Both the position numbers and the translations under genes were made by a program. Source: Hymenobacter sp. CRA2 (GTDB lineage: Bacteria; Bacteroidota; Bacteroidia; Cytophagales; Hymenobacteraceae). From it: a DNA stretch of 64,000 nt. Positions 24,036 through 31,737 of this stretch are shown piece by piece. The notes under the pieces are model-generated. The model did no database searches. It was not told the DNA's origin and was given only the letters and a program-made list of their open reading frames with translations. Location of the stretch: the NCBI RefSeq assembly GCF_002007105.1, contig NZ_MVBC01000001.1:744001-808000 (forward strand), written 5' to 3'. Each line of letters begins with the position of its first letter. The stretch's first letter is position 1.

Positions 24036-25319
24036 TTATCGGAGGTTCTGCAGGGCCTCGCGCGCTTTGGTGCGGTGCGGATCGGTGGCCTGCCGAGCCG
24101 CGCGCTGCAGTGCCTGCCGGGCCTCCGGGAGCTTTTGCTGCTGCCAGTACACCAGCCCGAGGTAGAACTGGGCCGGCCCGGCCAGCGCGGAGCTGGGCAT
24201 GCGGCTGACGCGCTCAAAGTAGCTTTCGGCCTGCTCGGGCTGCTCCTGGCGCAGCAGCATCAGCCCGTTGTAGTACAGAAAGGTGTCCTGGCCCAGCGCC
24301 TGGGAGGGCAGGCGGCGCAGCGTGTGCAGGGCGGCCGGGTAGCTGCCCTGGCGGTACTGCTCCATGCTTTGGGTCAGCAGGGGGCGGCCATCCGTCAGCG
24401 CGGCCGATAGGCCCGGGTCAGCCACGTCGAAGGAACGCCAGGCCCGGTCGGAGGCGCTCCGACGCGGCAAGAGCAGCACGGCGGCCGCAATCAGCAGGGC
24501 CAGCACGGCCGCGGCCAGCAAGCCGATGCGCAGGCGCTGGCGCTGCTGGCGGCGCCGGATGCGCAGCTGCGCAGCCGTGCGCTGGGCCACGCGCCGGTCA
24601 AGCGACTCCAGCCGCAGGCGCAGGTTTTCGCGGCCCGCCGCCCAGCGCAGGTCGGCCGAGTACTGCTCGTAGGCCAGGCAGGCTTGGCGCAGCTCGCCGT
24701 CCACGAGCAGCTGCGCGTCGAACTCTTCCTGCTCCGACTCGCTCATGCGCGCATCGGCGGCGCGCTCCACTTCGGTGAGATGGGCCAGCAGCTCGGCCGT
24801 GCCGCCGGCCCCGGCGCGGTTCAGGGCTTCGTAGAGCTTGCGCAGTGCGTCGGATTTCTGGCGCCGGGCCACGGAGGCGTTGGCGTAGCCCAGCTTGCCG
24901 GCCAGCGTTTCGAAGTTGGAGCCGCGGAAGTAGAACTGGTGGAGCACCAGCTGGCTGTCGGTGGGCAACTGCACCAGCGTGCGCAGCACCAACTGGCGCC
25001 GCGCGGCCTCCGATTCGGGCAGGGGCTGCTGTTCGGGCAGCAGCGTATTGGTGTTGACGGCGGTGAGCTGCTGGCGGGCCGCGCCGTACAGGTAGGCTTT
25101 CAGGTCGGCGGGCCAGCGGCTAAGGCGCCCGTCCGTGGCTTCGTCGTAAAAATCAAGCAGCTGGTGGCGCAGCACGTCGTAGGCCTGATCGGCGGGCGTG
25201 CCAAACTGCCGCCGCGCCCAGCGGGCAAAGACGTCGCGCTGCTGGGCGTAGAAGTCGGTGAGCGGCGTAAGGGTGCCGGTGCGCAGGCGGGCCAGTTGTT
25301 CCGACAGAAAGGGGCTCAC
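24036..25319 (-). CDS. Sigma-70-like domain fused to membrane anchor and TPR domain
   Basis: This is a 427-residue protein with an unusual layout. Residues about 18-95 resemble ECF sigma region 2 (FYAQQRDVFARWARRQFG, LKAYLYGAARQQL). Residues 108-165 resemble region 4, with a helix-turn-helix in SNFETLAGKLGYANASVARR. Residues 190-245 look like the N-terminal cytoplasmic part of the TPR proteins usually encoded next to such sigma factors. One membrane helix spans about 265-284 after a very basic stretch, and TPR-like repeats fill about 305-427 outside. The GTG at 25319 is the likely start; in-frame sequence further upstream to 25565 is non-conserved and overlaps repeats. The reading frame is continuous. 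Function inferred: a membrane-held regulator that needs release to act. Confidence 0.78.
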   Translation of the reverse strand: MSPFLSEQLARLRTGTLTPLTDFYAQQRDVFARWARRQFGTPADQAYDVLRHQLLDFYDEATDGRLSRWPADLKAYLYGAARQQLTAVNTNTLLPEQQPLPESEAARRQLVLRTLVQLPTDSQLVLHQFYFRGSNFETLAGKLGYANASVARRQKSDALRKLYEALNRAGAGGTAELLAHLTEVERAADARMSESEQEEFDAQLLVDGELRQACLAYEQYSADLRWAAGRENLRLRLESLDRRVAQRTAAQLRIRRRQQRQRLRIGLLAAAVLALLIAAAVLLLPRRSASDRAWRSFDVADPGLSAALTDGRPLLTQSMEQYRQGSYPAALHTLRRLPSQALGQDTFLYYNGLMLLRQEQPEQAESYFERVSRMPSSALAGPAQFYLGLVYWQQQKLPEARQALQRAARQATDPHRTKAREALQNLR

Positions 25320-25329
25320 GGTGGGGCGG

Positions 25330-25608
25330 GGCAGGAATAGAATGAGGAATGACGAAGGAGGAATGGCGACCGGCCATTCCCGTCTAATCGGTAGCAGCGG
25401 CCCGGCGCATGGGCGCGGTGCCGGCGTCATAACGGCGGAGCCGGGGTTTCGGTTGGTGGATAAGGTACGGACAAAGGCGGAAGTCCCCGCCAGACCACCC
25501 GGAGGCCATGTTTCTGACCGCGGGCAATGGGGCCGGAGGCCCGGGTTCCACCGTTCGCGGCGCATTCCTTATTCTATCGTTCCTCACCCCTCATTCTTCA
25601 TAGATTCC
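25330..25608. repeat. Inverted ATTC-rich repeat pair between sigma fusion and glyA
   Basis: The left arm (25332-25380) is built of GGAAT and GAATGA words; the right arm (25562-25606) carries the complementary ATTCC, TTCT and TCATTC words at 7- to 8-bp steps. The arms are imperfect complements. The right arm ends just before the glyA promoter box. This is the weakest-periodicity member of the group. Confidence 0.6.
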
Positions 25609-25613
25609 CTGCC

Positions 25614-25621
25614 TACCTTTG
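25614..25621 (+). promoter_or_regulatory. -7 box of glyA (TACCTTTG)
   Basis: A perfect TAnnTTTG ending 4 bases before the glyA ATG, implying a leaderless transcript if used. The -33 region would fall in the repeat arm. Confidence 0.65.
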
Positions 25622-25625
25622 AAGC

Positions 25626-26921
25626 ATGGAAACCACGACCCGTACCCTCGCCCCCGATACCGTTGTGTTTGACCTGATCCGCCAGGAGAAGGAACGTCAG
25701 ACGCACGGCCTGGAACTCATTGCTTCGGAAAACTTTGTGTCGGAGCAGGTGATGCAGGCGCAGGGCTCCATCCTGACCAACAAGTATGCCGAGGGCCTGC
25801 CCGGCAAGCGCTACTACGGCGGCTGTGAAATCGTCGACCAGATCGAGCAGCTGGCCATCGACCGCGTGAAGGAGCTCTTCGGCGTGGAGTGGGCCAACGT
25901 GCAGCCGCACTCCGGCGCCCAGGCCAACGCCGCGGTGATGCTGGGCGTGATTAAGCCCGGCGACAAAATCCTGGGTTTCGACCTCTCGCACGGCGGCCAC
26001 CTCACGCACGGCTCGCCGGTAAACTTCTCCGGCAAGCTCTACGTGCCCTCGTTCTACGGCGTGGAGGCTGAAACCGGCCTCATCGACTGGGATAAGGTGA
26101 AGGAAACCGCCCGCCGCGAGCAGCCCAAGCTCATCATCTGCGGCGCCTCGGCCTACTCGCGCGACTGGAATTACCAGGCCCTGCGCGAAGCCGCCGATGA
26201 AGTAGGCGCCCTGCTGCTGGCTGACATTTCGCACCCGGCTGGCCTGATTGCCAAAGGCCTGCTCAACAACCCCTTTGAGCACTGCCACATCGTGACGACG
26301 ACCACGCACAAAACCCTGCGCGGCCCGCGTGGGGGCCTCATTATGCTGGGCCGCGACTTCGAGAACCCGCTGGGCCTGAAGACGCCCAAGGGCGAAATTC
26401 GGATGATGTCGTCGGTGCTCGACGGCGCCGTATTCCCTGGCACCCAGGGCGGCCCGCTGGAGCACGTCATCGGCGCCAAGGCCGTGGCTTTCGGCGAAGC
26501 CCTAACGGATAGCTACGCCGAGTACACCCGCCAGATCATCAAGAATGCCCAGGCGCTGGCTGCGGGCTTCGTGAGCCGCGGCTACCAGATCATTTCGGGC
26601 GGCACCGACAACCACCTGATGCTCATTGACCTGCGCAGCAAAGGCCTGACCGGCAAGCTGGCCGAAAACACGCTCATCAAGGCTGACATCACCATCAACA
26701 AAAACATGGTGCCCTTCGACGACAAGTCGCCGTTTGTCACCTCGGGCATGCGCATCGGCTCGGCCGCCGTCACGACGCGCGGCCTGAAGGAATCGGACAT
26801 GGACACCGTGGTGGACCTGATTGATCAGACGCTGATGAACCACGACAACGACTCGCGCATTGCGGACGTACGCCGGCAGGTCAATGCCCTGATGAGCGAG
26901 CGGCCGCTTTTTACAGTTTAA
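25626..26921 (+). CDS. glyA: Serine hydroxymethyltransferase
   Basis: This is a 431-residue PLP enzyme that converts serine and tetrahydrofolate to glycine and 5,10-methylene-THF, the main source of one-carbon units. The N-terminal [15 protein letters not shown], the [11 protein letters not shown] substrate loop and the PLP-lysine motif [14 protein letters not shown] (Lys near 229) are all present. Length and C-terminus are normal for a bacterial cytoplasmic dimer. A TACCTTTG box lies 4 bases upstream of the ATG, so the mRNA may be leaderless. Flanked on both sides by inverted-repeat spacers. Confidence 0.97.
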   Translation: METTTRTLAPDTVVFDLIRQEKERQTHGLELIASENFVSEQVMQAQGSILTNKYAEGLPGKRYYGGCEIVDQIEQLAIDRVKELFGVEWANVQPHSGAQANAAVMLGVIKPGDKILGFDLSHGGHLTHGSPVNFSGKLYVPSFYGVEAETGLIDWDKVKETARREQPKLIICGASAYSRDWNYQALREAADEVGALLLADISHPAGLIAKGLLNNPFEHCHIVTTTTHKTLRGPRGGLIMLGRDFENPLGLKTPKGEIRMMSSVLDGAVFPGTQGGPLEHVIGAKAVAFGEALTDSYAEYTRQIIKNAQALAAGFVSRGYQIISGGTDNHLMLIDLRSKGLTGKLAENTLIKADITINKNMVPFDDKSPFVTSGMRIGSAAVTTRGLKESDMDTVVDLIDQTLMNHDNDSRIADVRRQVNALMSERPLFTV

Positions 26922-27079
26922 GAGTTAAGGAGTTAAAGAGTTTGTGAGTTAAGTGCGCGCCGTCACCATCTGTTCCGGAGGCGGCCGCGTATTTATTCGG
27001 CTGAGCAATAGGGCCAACAGCTCTTACCCTCACCCCTGACAACTCTTAAACTCCTCAACTCATTAACTCATAAACTCTT
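26922..27079. repeat. Inverted octamer-periodic repeat (AACT word), glyA-tatC spacer
   Basis: The right arm (27040-27079) is a run of 8-base units all ending AACT or AAACT (CTTAAACT, CCTCAACT, CATTAACT, CATAAACT). The left arm (26922-26953) has the complementary GAGTT/AGTTAA words. About 85 unrelated bases separate the arms. Confidence 0.85.
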
Positions 27080-27961
27080 TTGGAGTCTCCTACCCAAAAA
27101 TTTCAGCAGAACCGCGCTGCGGCCGAAGGGGCCGAAATGTCGTTTATCGACCACCTGGAGGCGCTGCGCTGGCACATCATCCGGGCCGCCATTGCCGTGG
27201 TGGTGTTTGCTACCACGGCCTTTCTGGCCAAGGATTTCCTGTTTCACGACCTGATTCTGGGGCCCTCACGCGCTGACTTCTGGACGTACCGCATGTTCTG
27301 CAAGCTCGGGCAGGCACTTAACAACGCCGACCTGTGCATGGACAAGGTGGGCTTCATCATTCAGAACCGCGAGATGAGCGGGCAGCTGACCATGCACATC
27401 AGCACCTCGTTTATCGTGGGGCTGGTGCTGGGCTTTCCGTACTTGTTCTGGGAAGTCTGGCGCTTCGTGAAGCCCGGCCTGTACCCGCACGAGCGGGCCA
27501 ACTCGCGCGGGGCGGTGTTCTTTGTGTCGCTGCTCTTCGCTTTTGGCCTGCTGTTCGGCTACTACATTGCCGCGCCGCTGAGCATCAACTTTCTGGCTTC
27601 GTACACGGTGGACCCCACCATCGAAAACCAGATTGACCTGCAGAGCTACCTGTCCACGCTCACCACGATGTCCCTGTCGTGTGCCTTCGTGTTCGAGCTG
27701 CCCATGATTGTGTTCTTCCTGGCCAAGGCCGGGCTGATTACGCACGAAATCATGCGCATGTACCGCAAGCACGCTATTGTGGTCATCCTCATTGTGGCGG
27801 CCGTGATTACGCCGCCCGATGTATCGTCGCAGATCATCGTGACGCTGCCCATCCTGGCGCTGTACGAGCTGAGCATCCACATTGCCCGCGTGGTGCGCCG
27901 CAAGAACGTGGAGCGCTTGAATCAGCAGCTGGCCGATAATCAGGGCGTTGTCGAGGGGTAG
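27080..27961 (+). CDS. tatC: Sec-independent protein translocase TatC
   Basis: This is a 293-residue inner-membrane protein with six predicted helices. The conserved N-terminal MSFIDHLEALRWHIIRA and the FPYLFWEVWRFVKPGLYPHER loop are TatC hallmarks; this part recognises twin-arginine signal peptides. With TatA, encoded elsewhere, it exports folded proteins. The TTG at 27080 (LESPTQKF) gives the longer form; the ATG at 27137 (MSFIDHLEAL) gives a shorter 274-residue protein that keeps all conserved parts. The TTG abuts a repeat arm, so the true start is open. Confidence 0.95.
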   Translation: MESPTQKFQQNRAAAEGAEMSFIDHLEALRWHIIRAAIAVVVFATTAFLAKDFLFHDLILGPSRADFWTYRMFCKLGQALNNADLCMDKVGFIIQNREMSGQLTMHISTSFIVGLVLGFPYLFWEVWRFVKPGLYPHERANSRGAVFFVSLLFAFGLLFGYYIAAPLSINFLASYTVDPTIENQIDLQSYLSTLTTMSLSCAFVFELPMIVFFLAKAGLITHEIMRMYRKHAIVVILIVAAVITPPDVSSQIIVTLPILALYELSIHIARVVRRKNVERLNQQLADNQGVVEG

Positions 27962-28094
27962 TGTGCCAATGGGATAGAATGTGCTGACGTGCTGATGGAA
28001 CCTGACCTCATTGGCACGTCAGCACATTTTCGCATACGGCCATTCCCTCATTAGCACCTCCGCTCATTTCATCACATTAGCACACATTGACAGA
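27962..28094. repeat. Inverted octamer-periodic repeat (CAT word), tatC-rpiB spacer
   Basis: The right arm (about 28008-28090) steps by 8 bases with CAT or CAC at fixed phase (CCTCATTG, GCACATTT, TCGCATAC, GGCCATTC, CCTCATTA, GCTCATTT). The left arm (27962-28000) has the complementary AATGTGCTGACGTGCTGATG. The inner arms pair over about 20 bases with few mismatches. Confidence 0.8.
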
Positions 28095-28529
28095 ATGAAA
28101 CCTCTCGCCATCGGCTCCGACCACGCCGGCTTTGCTTACAAGGAACTGCTGAAACCCTGGCTGAGCGAGCAAGGCTACGATGTGAAGGACTTCGGCACGC
28201 ACTCCGCCGAGTCGGCCGATTACCCCGACTTTGCTCACCCCCTGGCCGCGGCGGTGGCCGCCGGCGAGTTTGCGCAGGGCATCCTGATCTGCGGCTCGGC
28301 CAACGGCGTGTGCATCACCGCCAACAAGCACCAAGGGGTGCGCGCCGCCATTGCCTGGTTGCCCGAGCTGGCCGCCCTGGCCCGTCAGCACAACAACGCC
28401 AACGTGCTCTGCCTGCCCGCCCGCTACGTGAGCGAAGACGAGGCCAAGCAGATTGCCACGCAGTTTTTGACCACCGCCTTTGAGGGCGGCCGCCACCAGA
28501 CCCGCGTCGGCAAGATTGACGCTTGTTAA
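28095..28529 (+). CDS. rpiB: Ribose-5-phosphate isomerase B
   Basis: This is a 144-residue cytoplasmic enzyme that interconverts ribose 5-phosphate and ribulose 5-phosphate in the pentose phosphate pathway. It opens with IGSDHAGFAYKELL and carries the active-site Cys66 in LICGSANGVCITANK, plus HNNANVLCLPARYV. The usual GTGIG loop is replaced by GSANG, which is common in this branch. The start at 28095 follows the repeat arm directly; a longer in-frame start at 28011 would translate the repeat and is rejected. Confidence 0.95.
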   Translation: MKPLAIGSDHAGFAYKELLKPWLSEQGYDVKDFGTHSAESADYPDFAHPLAAAVAAGEFAQGILICGSANGVCITANKHQGVRAAIAWLPELAALARQHNNANVLCLPARYVSEDEAKQIATQFLTTAFEGGRHQTRVGKIDAC

Positions 28530-28680
28530 GTGGTAAACTGGTGAGTTGACGTTCAGGCGGCACCTCATTGGCCATCGGCCCTCTTAGCCAAACGGCCCCG
28601 GCAACATTGGTTGCCGGGGCCGTTGCGCGTTGACGGTTTTGAACGTCAACTCACCAGTTCACTATTTCACCACCTCACCA
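28530..28680. repeat. Inverted octamer-periodic repeat (TCAC word), rpiB-membrane protein spacer
   Basis: The arms 28536-28555 and 28640-28659 are perfect 20-base complements. The right side continues as 8-base units ending TCAC (CAACTCAC, CAGTTCAC, TATTTCAC, CACCTCAC). The terminator-like hairpin 28591-28624 sits in the loop. The right arm runs up to the stop of the convergent minus-strand gene. Confidence 0.85.
28591..28624. terminator. Bidirectional terminator between rpiB and the membrane protein gene
   Basis: A perfect 15-bp GC-rich stem (28591-28605 with 28610-28624) has a 4-base ATTG loop. It lies between convergent stops and has no strong T-run. Confidence 0.7.
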
Positions 28681-30086
28681 CTCAGCCGGTATACCCGCCG
28701 CGTGCTGGTGCGCTCGTAGCGCCCGAAGGTGCCGGGCAGCTTGTAGCGCAGCTCGGGCAGCAGGCCGGCCTCATCGATGAGGTAAGGCGGGGGCTGCGGA
28801 ATGTTATGGGCGAGGCGGAATATGGCCGCGTACTCGTTCAGGTGTCCAAAATCCCGCTTGGCCAGTTCCCAGTCGATGTAGGGCGTGGCGGTGTAGTTCT
28901 CGACGTAGGCCCCGCGGCCGGCCCCGAGCACCAGCACCTGTTGGCCCTTCAGGGCGGCGTAGCGCGGCTCTGGCCGGGCCGCATAGTTGGCTTCCGAGGG
29001 CAAGTGCAGCGCCGTGGTCAGGCCCAGCACTTGCCGGTAGCGCACCCCCACCACGGCCGCCACCACTACCAGCAGTAGTACCTCGGCTATCCAGACGCGG
29101 CGGGTGCGCTGCCACAGAAACAAGCCGAAATACGCGGCCGGCGGCAGCATCACGAGCAACAGACCCGGCGCCGAGGCGCGCAGCGCCGCCCCCACTACCA
29201 GTGCCACCGCCAGCCACACCAGCATCAGCTGCTGAAACTTCACCTGAAATACCAATCCCAGCGAGGAGGTGAACATGCGCAGCAGGCTGGCTACCACCAC
29301 TAAGCCGGGCAGTACCAGCAGGCCGAGCTGCAGGGAGCGGGGCAGGGCATCGGCCCCGGCGGCCCAGTTCAGCATGGGCTCCAGGTGCAGCTGCCGGAAC
29401 AGGGGCAGCGTGTCGGTGTAGAGAAAGAACGTGGCCACGGCCGCGTAGGGGAAGGCAAAGCCGCAGAGCAACAGCAGGAAGCTGCGGAAACTGTTGGCGG
29501 CGAAGCTGATAACGGCAAACAAGCCCAGCAGCAGCAGCCAGGCCAACGGCAGGTAGCACAAAGCCGCCACGCCCAGCAGAAAGCCCGCCCGAAACAAGCG
29601 GCTGCTGTCGTAGCCCTCGCGGGAGGTGGGTAGCAGGGCACTCAGGGCAAACACCACGAACGTCTGCCCCAGCAGCAGGGGCGAAAGTGTGTCCAGCTCC
29701 GCCGTGACGCTGGCCAGCAGCACGTACATGAGCGCCGCCAGGTAGCCGCGCTCGGGGTGCACGTTGTAGCGATTCAGCACCACGCTCAGGCGCACGGCCT
29801 GCGTCAGGACCAGCGCCAGGGCCAGCAGCCGGTACAAAAGCCAGGAGCGCGGCAGGGCCAGATCGAGCAACCCGTACACGGCGGCGGCCAGCGGGGCGGT
29901 GTGGTCGTATACGTCGCGGTAGAGCAGGGCGCCGGCGTGCAGCCGCTCGCCCACCAGCCAGCCGCGCAGCTCGGCCAGGCTCAGCGGCACCTCGCCCAGC
30001 CACAGCAGCGGCAGGCGCAGGCCCAAGGCCAGCAATACCAGGAGCACTAGACGGGAGGGCAGCGTACTTCGGAAAAACTCCAGCAA
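28662..30086 (-). CDS. Polytopic membrane protein, possible GT-C glycosyltransferase
   Basis: This is a 474-residue protein with about ten predicted membrane helices over residues 1-350 and a soluble C-terminal tail (about 375-474). The first loop contains GERLHAGALLYRDVYDHTAPL, a pattern seen in GT39/dolichyl-phosphate-mannose-type enzymes just after the first helix. The expected acidic catalytic pair is not clear, so the glycosyltransferase call is tentative. The tail has QQVLVLGAGRGAYVENYTATPYIDWE. It converges with rpiB and starts beside the 30090-30310 repeat. Confidence 0.65.
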   Translation of the reverse strand: MLEFFRSTLPSRLVLLVLLALGLRLPLLWLGEVPLSLAELRGWLVGERLHAGALLYRDVYDHTAPLAAAVYGLLDLALPRSWLLYRLLALALVLTQAVRLSVVLNRYNVHPERGYLAALMYVLLASVTAELDTLSPLLLGQTFVVFALSALLPTSREGYDSSRLFRAGFLLGVAALCYLPLAWLLLLGLFAVISFAANSFRSFLLLLCGFAFPYAAVATFFLYTDTLPLFRQLHLEPMLNWAAGADALPRSLQLGLLVLPGLVVVASLLRMFTSSLGLVFQVKFQQLMLVWLAVALVVGAALRASAPGLLLVMLPPAAYFGLFLWQRTRRVWIAEVLLLVVVAAVVGVRYRQVLGLTTALHLPSEANYAARPEPRYAALKGQQVLVLGAGRGAYVENYTATPYIDWELAKRDFGHLNEYAAIFRLAHNIPQPPPYLIDEAGLLPELRYKLPGTFGRYERTSTRRVYRLSGEVVK

Positions 30087-30089
30087 TGC

Positions 30090-30310
30090 AGTCGGTGAGT
30101 TAAGGAGTTTGTGAGTGTAGGAGTTTGTGAGTTTAAGAGTTAGTCAGGTAGACTACTCTACTGATTTTACTCACCAATCGGTGCTCAAAGGTAGCGCCGC
30201 CCAGCCGCTGTACGGCGCATTGCACGACGGGGCTCGTGGGCCGGTTTCCTTAACTCTTAAACCCACAAACCCCTAAACTCGATAACTCCTAAACTCAATA
30301 ACTCTCAACC
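30090..30310. repeat. Inverted octamer-periodic repeat (ACTC word), membrane protein-rbfA spacer
   Basis: The right arm (about 30248-30312) is seven clear 8-base units: TTAAACCC, ACAAACCC, CTAAACTC, GATAACTC, CTAAACTC, AATAACTC, TCAACCTC. The left arm (30095-30145) has complementary GAGTT, GGAGTTTGTGAGT words. This is the clearest case in the window. Confidence 0.88.
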
Positions 30311-30315
30311 TCCTT

Positions 30316-30323
30316 TACCTTTG
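30316..30323 (+). promoter_or_regulatory. -7 box of rbfA (TACCTTTG)
   Basis: A perfect TAnnTTTG ending 8 bases before the rbfA ATG. The octamer arm occupies the -33 region. Confidence 0.65.
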
Positions 30324-30331
30324 CGCATTCT

Positions 30332-30745
30332 ATGGATAGCAAACGACAGCAGAAATTCGCCAGCCTGCTTACTAAAGAACTGGACGAGGTGTTTCGGCGC
30401 GACATGCCGCACCTGTTTGCCGGCACGCTGCCGCCGAGCATTACCGCCTTGCGCGTCAGCCCCGACCTGGGCGTGGCCAGCGTGTACCTGAGCGTGCTGC
30501 TGAGCCAGAACCCGCAGCAACAGGTGCAGCTGATTCAGGACAACACCAAGGAAATCCGCTTTGCCCTGGCCAAGCGCGTGCGCAACCAGATGCGCGTGGT
30601 GCCGGACCTGCGCTTCTTCCTCGACAACTCGGCGGCCTACGCCACGCACATGGATAAGGTCATTTCGGACCTGAACATCCCGCCCGCCCCGCCCGAAGAA
30701 GACGACCAGCCCCAGCGCCCCCGCCTCTTCAACGACGAAGAATAA
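30332..30745 (+). CDS. rbfA: 30S ribosome-binding factor A
   Basis: This is a 137-residue KH-fold protein needed for late 16S rRNA maturation. Visible features are KFASLLTKELDEVFRR at the start, TALRVSPDLGVASVYLSV in the beta sheet, and RNQMRVVPDLRFFLDNS near 88-104, the RbfA signature. A short acidic/Pro tail (PPAPPEEDDQPQ) follows. It probably starts from the TACCTTTG box 8 bases upstream, giving a near-leaderless mRNA. A methyltransferase gene follows after another repeat spacer. Confidence 0.94.
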   Translation: MDSKRQQKFASLLTKELDEVFRRDMPHLFAGTLPPSITALRVSPDLGVASVYLSVLLSQNPQQQVQLIQDNTKEIRFALAKRVRNQMRVVPDLRFFLDNSAAYATHMDKVISDLNIPPAPPEEDDQPQRPRLFNDEE

Positions 30746-30846
30746 GCCAAAGGTGAAATTGTGAAAGGTGAAGTTGTGAAGGCCGATAGGCGGCCCGCAC
30801 GCTCCACTTCACAATTTCACAAGTTCACAAATTCACCTTTACCTCC
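30746..30846. repeat. Inverted octamer-periodic repeat (TTCAC word), rbfA-methyltransferase spacer
   Basis: The right arm (30804-30842) steps by 8 bases: AATTTCAC, AAGTTCAC, AAATTCAC after CACTTCAC. The left arm (30751-30786) has the complementary GTGAAATT, GTGAAAG, GTGAAGTT words. The arms nearly pair (AAAGGTGAA with TTCACCTTT). Confidence 0.85.
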
Positions 30847-31656
30847 TTGCACTACGACCCGATTAAACGCTCCCTGGGCAACGTATTCAACCGCACGCCC
30901 TGGCTGCGCCGGCTGTTTTACAATATGCTCGACCTGCTGCTGCTGCGCACCTGGCACGTGCACCGCGAGCTGCGCCAGTGGGCCAAGGGCCGCCATGACC
31001 AGGCGCTGAATATCCTCGACGCCGGCGCCGGCTACGGCCAGTACACCTACTGGCTGTCGGGCATGAGCCCCAAGTGGCAGATTCTGGCCGTGGATGTGAA
31101 GGACGAGCAAGTAGCCGACAGCAACAACTTCTTCCGCCAGATCGGGCGCCGCAACGTGCAGTTTGCCGTGCAGGACCTCGTGCTCTACCAGCAGCCGAAC
31201 TCCTTCGACCTGGCCCTGAGCATCGACGTGATGGAGCACATCCTGGAAGACGTGGAAGTGATGACCAACCTACACGCCTCGCTCAAGGATGGCGGCATGC
31301 TCATCATCAGCACCCCTTCCGACCAGGGCGGTTCCGATGTGCACGGCGCCGAAGATGCCTCCTTTATTGAGGAGCACGTGCGCGACGGCTACAACATCGA
31401 CGAGATTCAGCAGAAGCTGCGCACCGCCGGCTTCGACCGCATCGAGGCCAAGTATTCGTACGGGCTGCCCGGTCAGATTTCCTGGCGCCTGAGCATGAAG
31501 TGGCCCATCCTGATGCTGGGCATTTCGAAAGTGTTTTTCATCCTGTTGCCGTTCTACTACCTCGTTACTTTCCCGCTCTGCCTGCTGCTGAACTGGCTCG
31601 ACAGCACGTCGCGCCACGATTCGGGCACGGGCCTGATCGTGAAAGCATGGAAATAA
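30847..31656 (+). CDS. Class I SAM-dependent methyltransferase
   Basis: This is a 269-residue protein. Its Rossmann-type methyltransferase core runs from about 57 to 190: ILDAGAGYGQYTYWL (motif I), ILAVDVKDEQV (motif II) and FDLALSIDVMEHI (motif IV). A C-terminal hydrophobic helix (VFFILLPFYYLVTFPLCLL) suggests membrane attachment and perhaps a lipid or quinone substrate. The TTG at 30847 gives the family-like N-terminus HYDPIKRSLGNVF; the next in-frame ATG is 26 codons later and would remove it. The start directly follows a repeat arm. Substrate unknown. Confidence 0.88.
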   Translation: MHYDPIKRSLGNVFNRTPWLRRLFYNMLDLLLLRTWHVHRELRQWAKGRHDQALNILDAGAGYGQYTYWLSGMSPKWQILAVDVKDEQVADSNNFFRQIGRRNVQFAVQDLVLYQQPNSFDLALSIDVMEHILEDVEVMTNLHASLKDGGMLIISTPSDQGGSDVHGAEDASFIEEHVRDGYNIDEIQQKLRTAGFDRIEAKYSYGLPGQISWRLSMKWPILMLGISKVFFILLPFYYLVTFPLCLLLNWLDSTSRHDSGTGLIVKAWK

Positions 31657-31660
31657 GAAC

Positions 31661-31699
31661 CCGGCCGGTAGTTACTCGTAAGCTACCGGCCGGACACTT
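31661..31699 (+). terminator. Terminator after the methyltransferase gene
   Basis: An 11-bp GC-rich stem (31661-31671 with 31683-31693) extended by an inner TTAC/GTAA pair, followed by ACACTTTTAG. It begins 4 bases after the methyltransferase stop. Confidence 0.75.
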
Positions 31700-31737
31700 T
31701 TAGTTCGATGCTCATTGTTTGAGCCCGCCTCCGCCGC

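Noticed and set aside
24684-25340. Open frame on the + strand opposite the sigma fusion gene
   Set aside because: Considered because it would question the fusion, but its product is Gly/Gln/His-rich without motifs, unlike the sigma/TPR matches on the minus strand.
25330-30846. CRISPR array
   Set aside because: Units are 8 bases, degenerate and inverted; there are no 20-40 base direct repeats with unique spacers and no cas genes.
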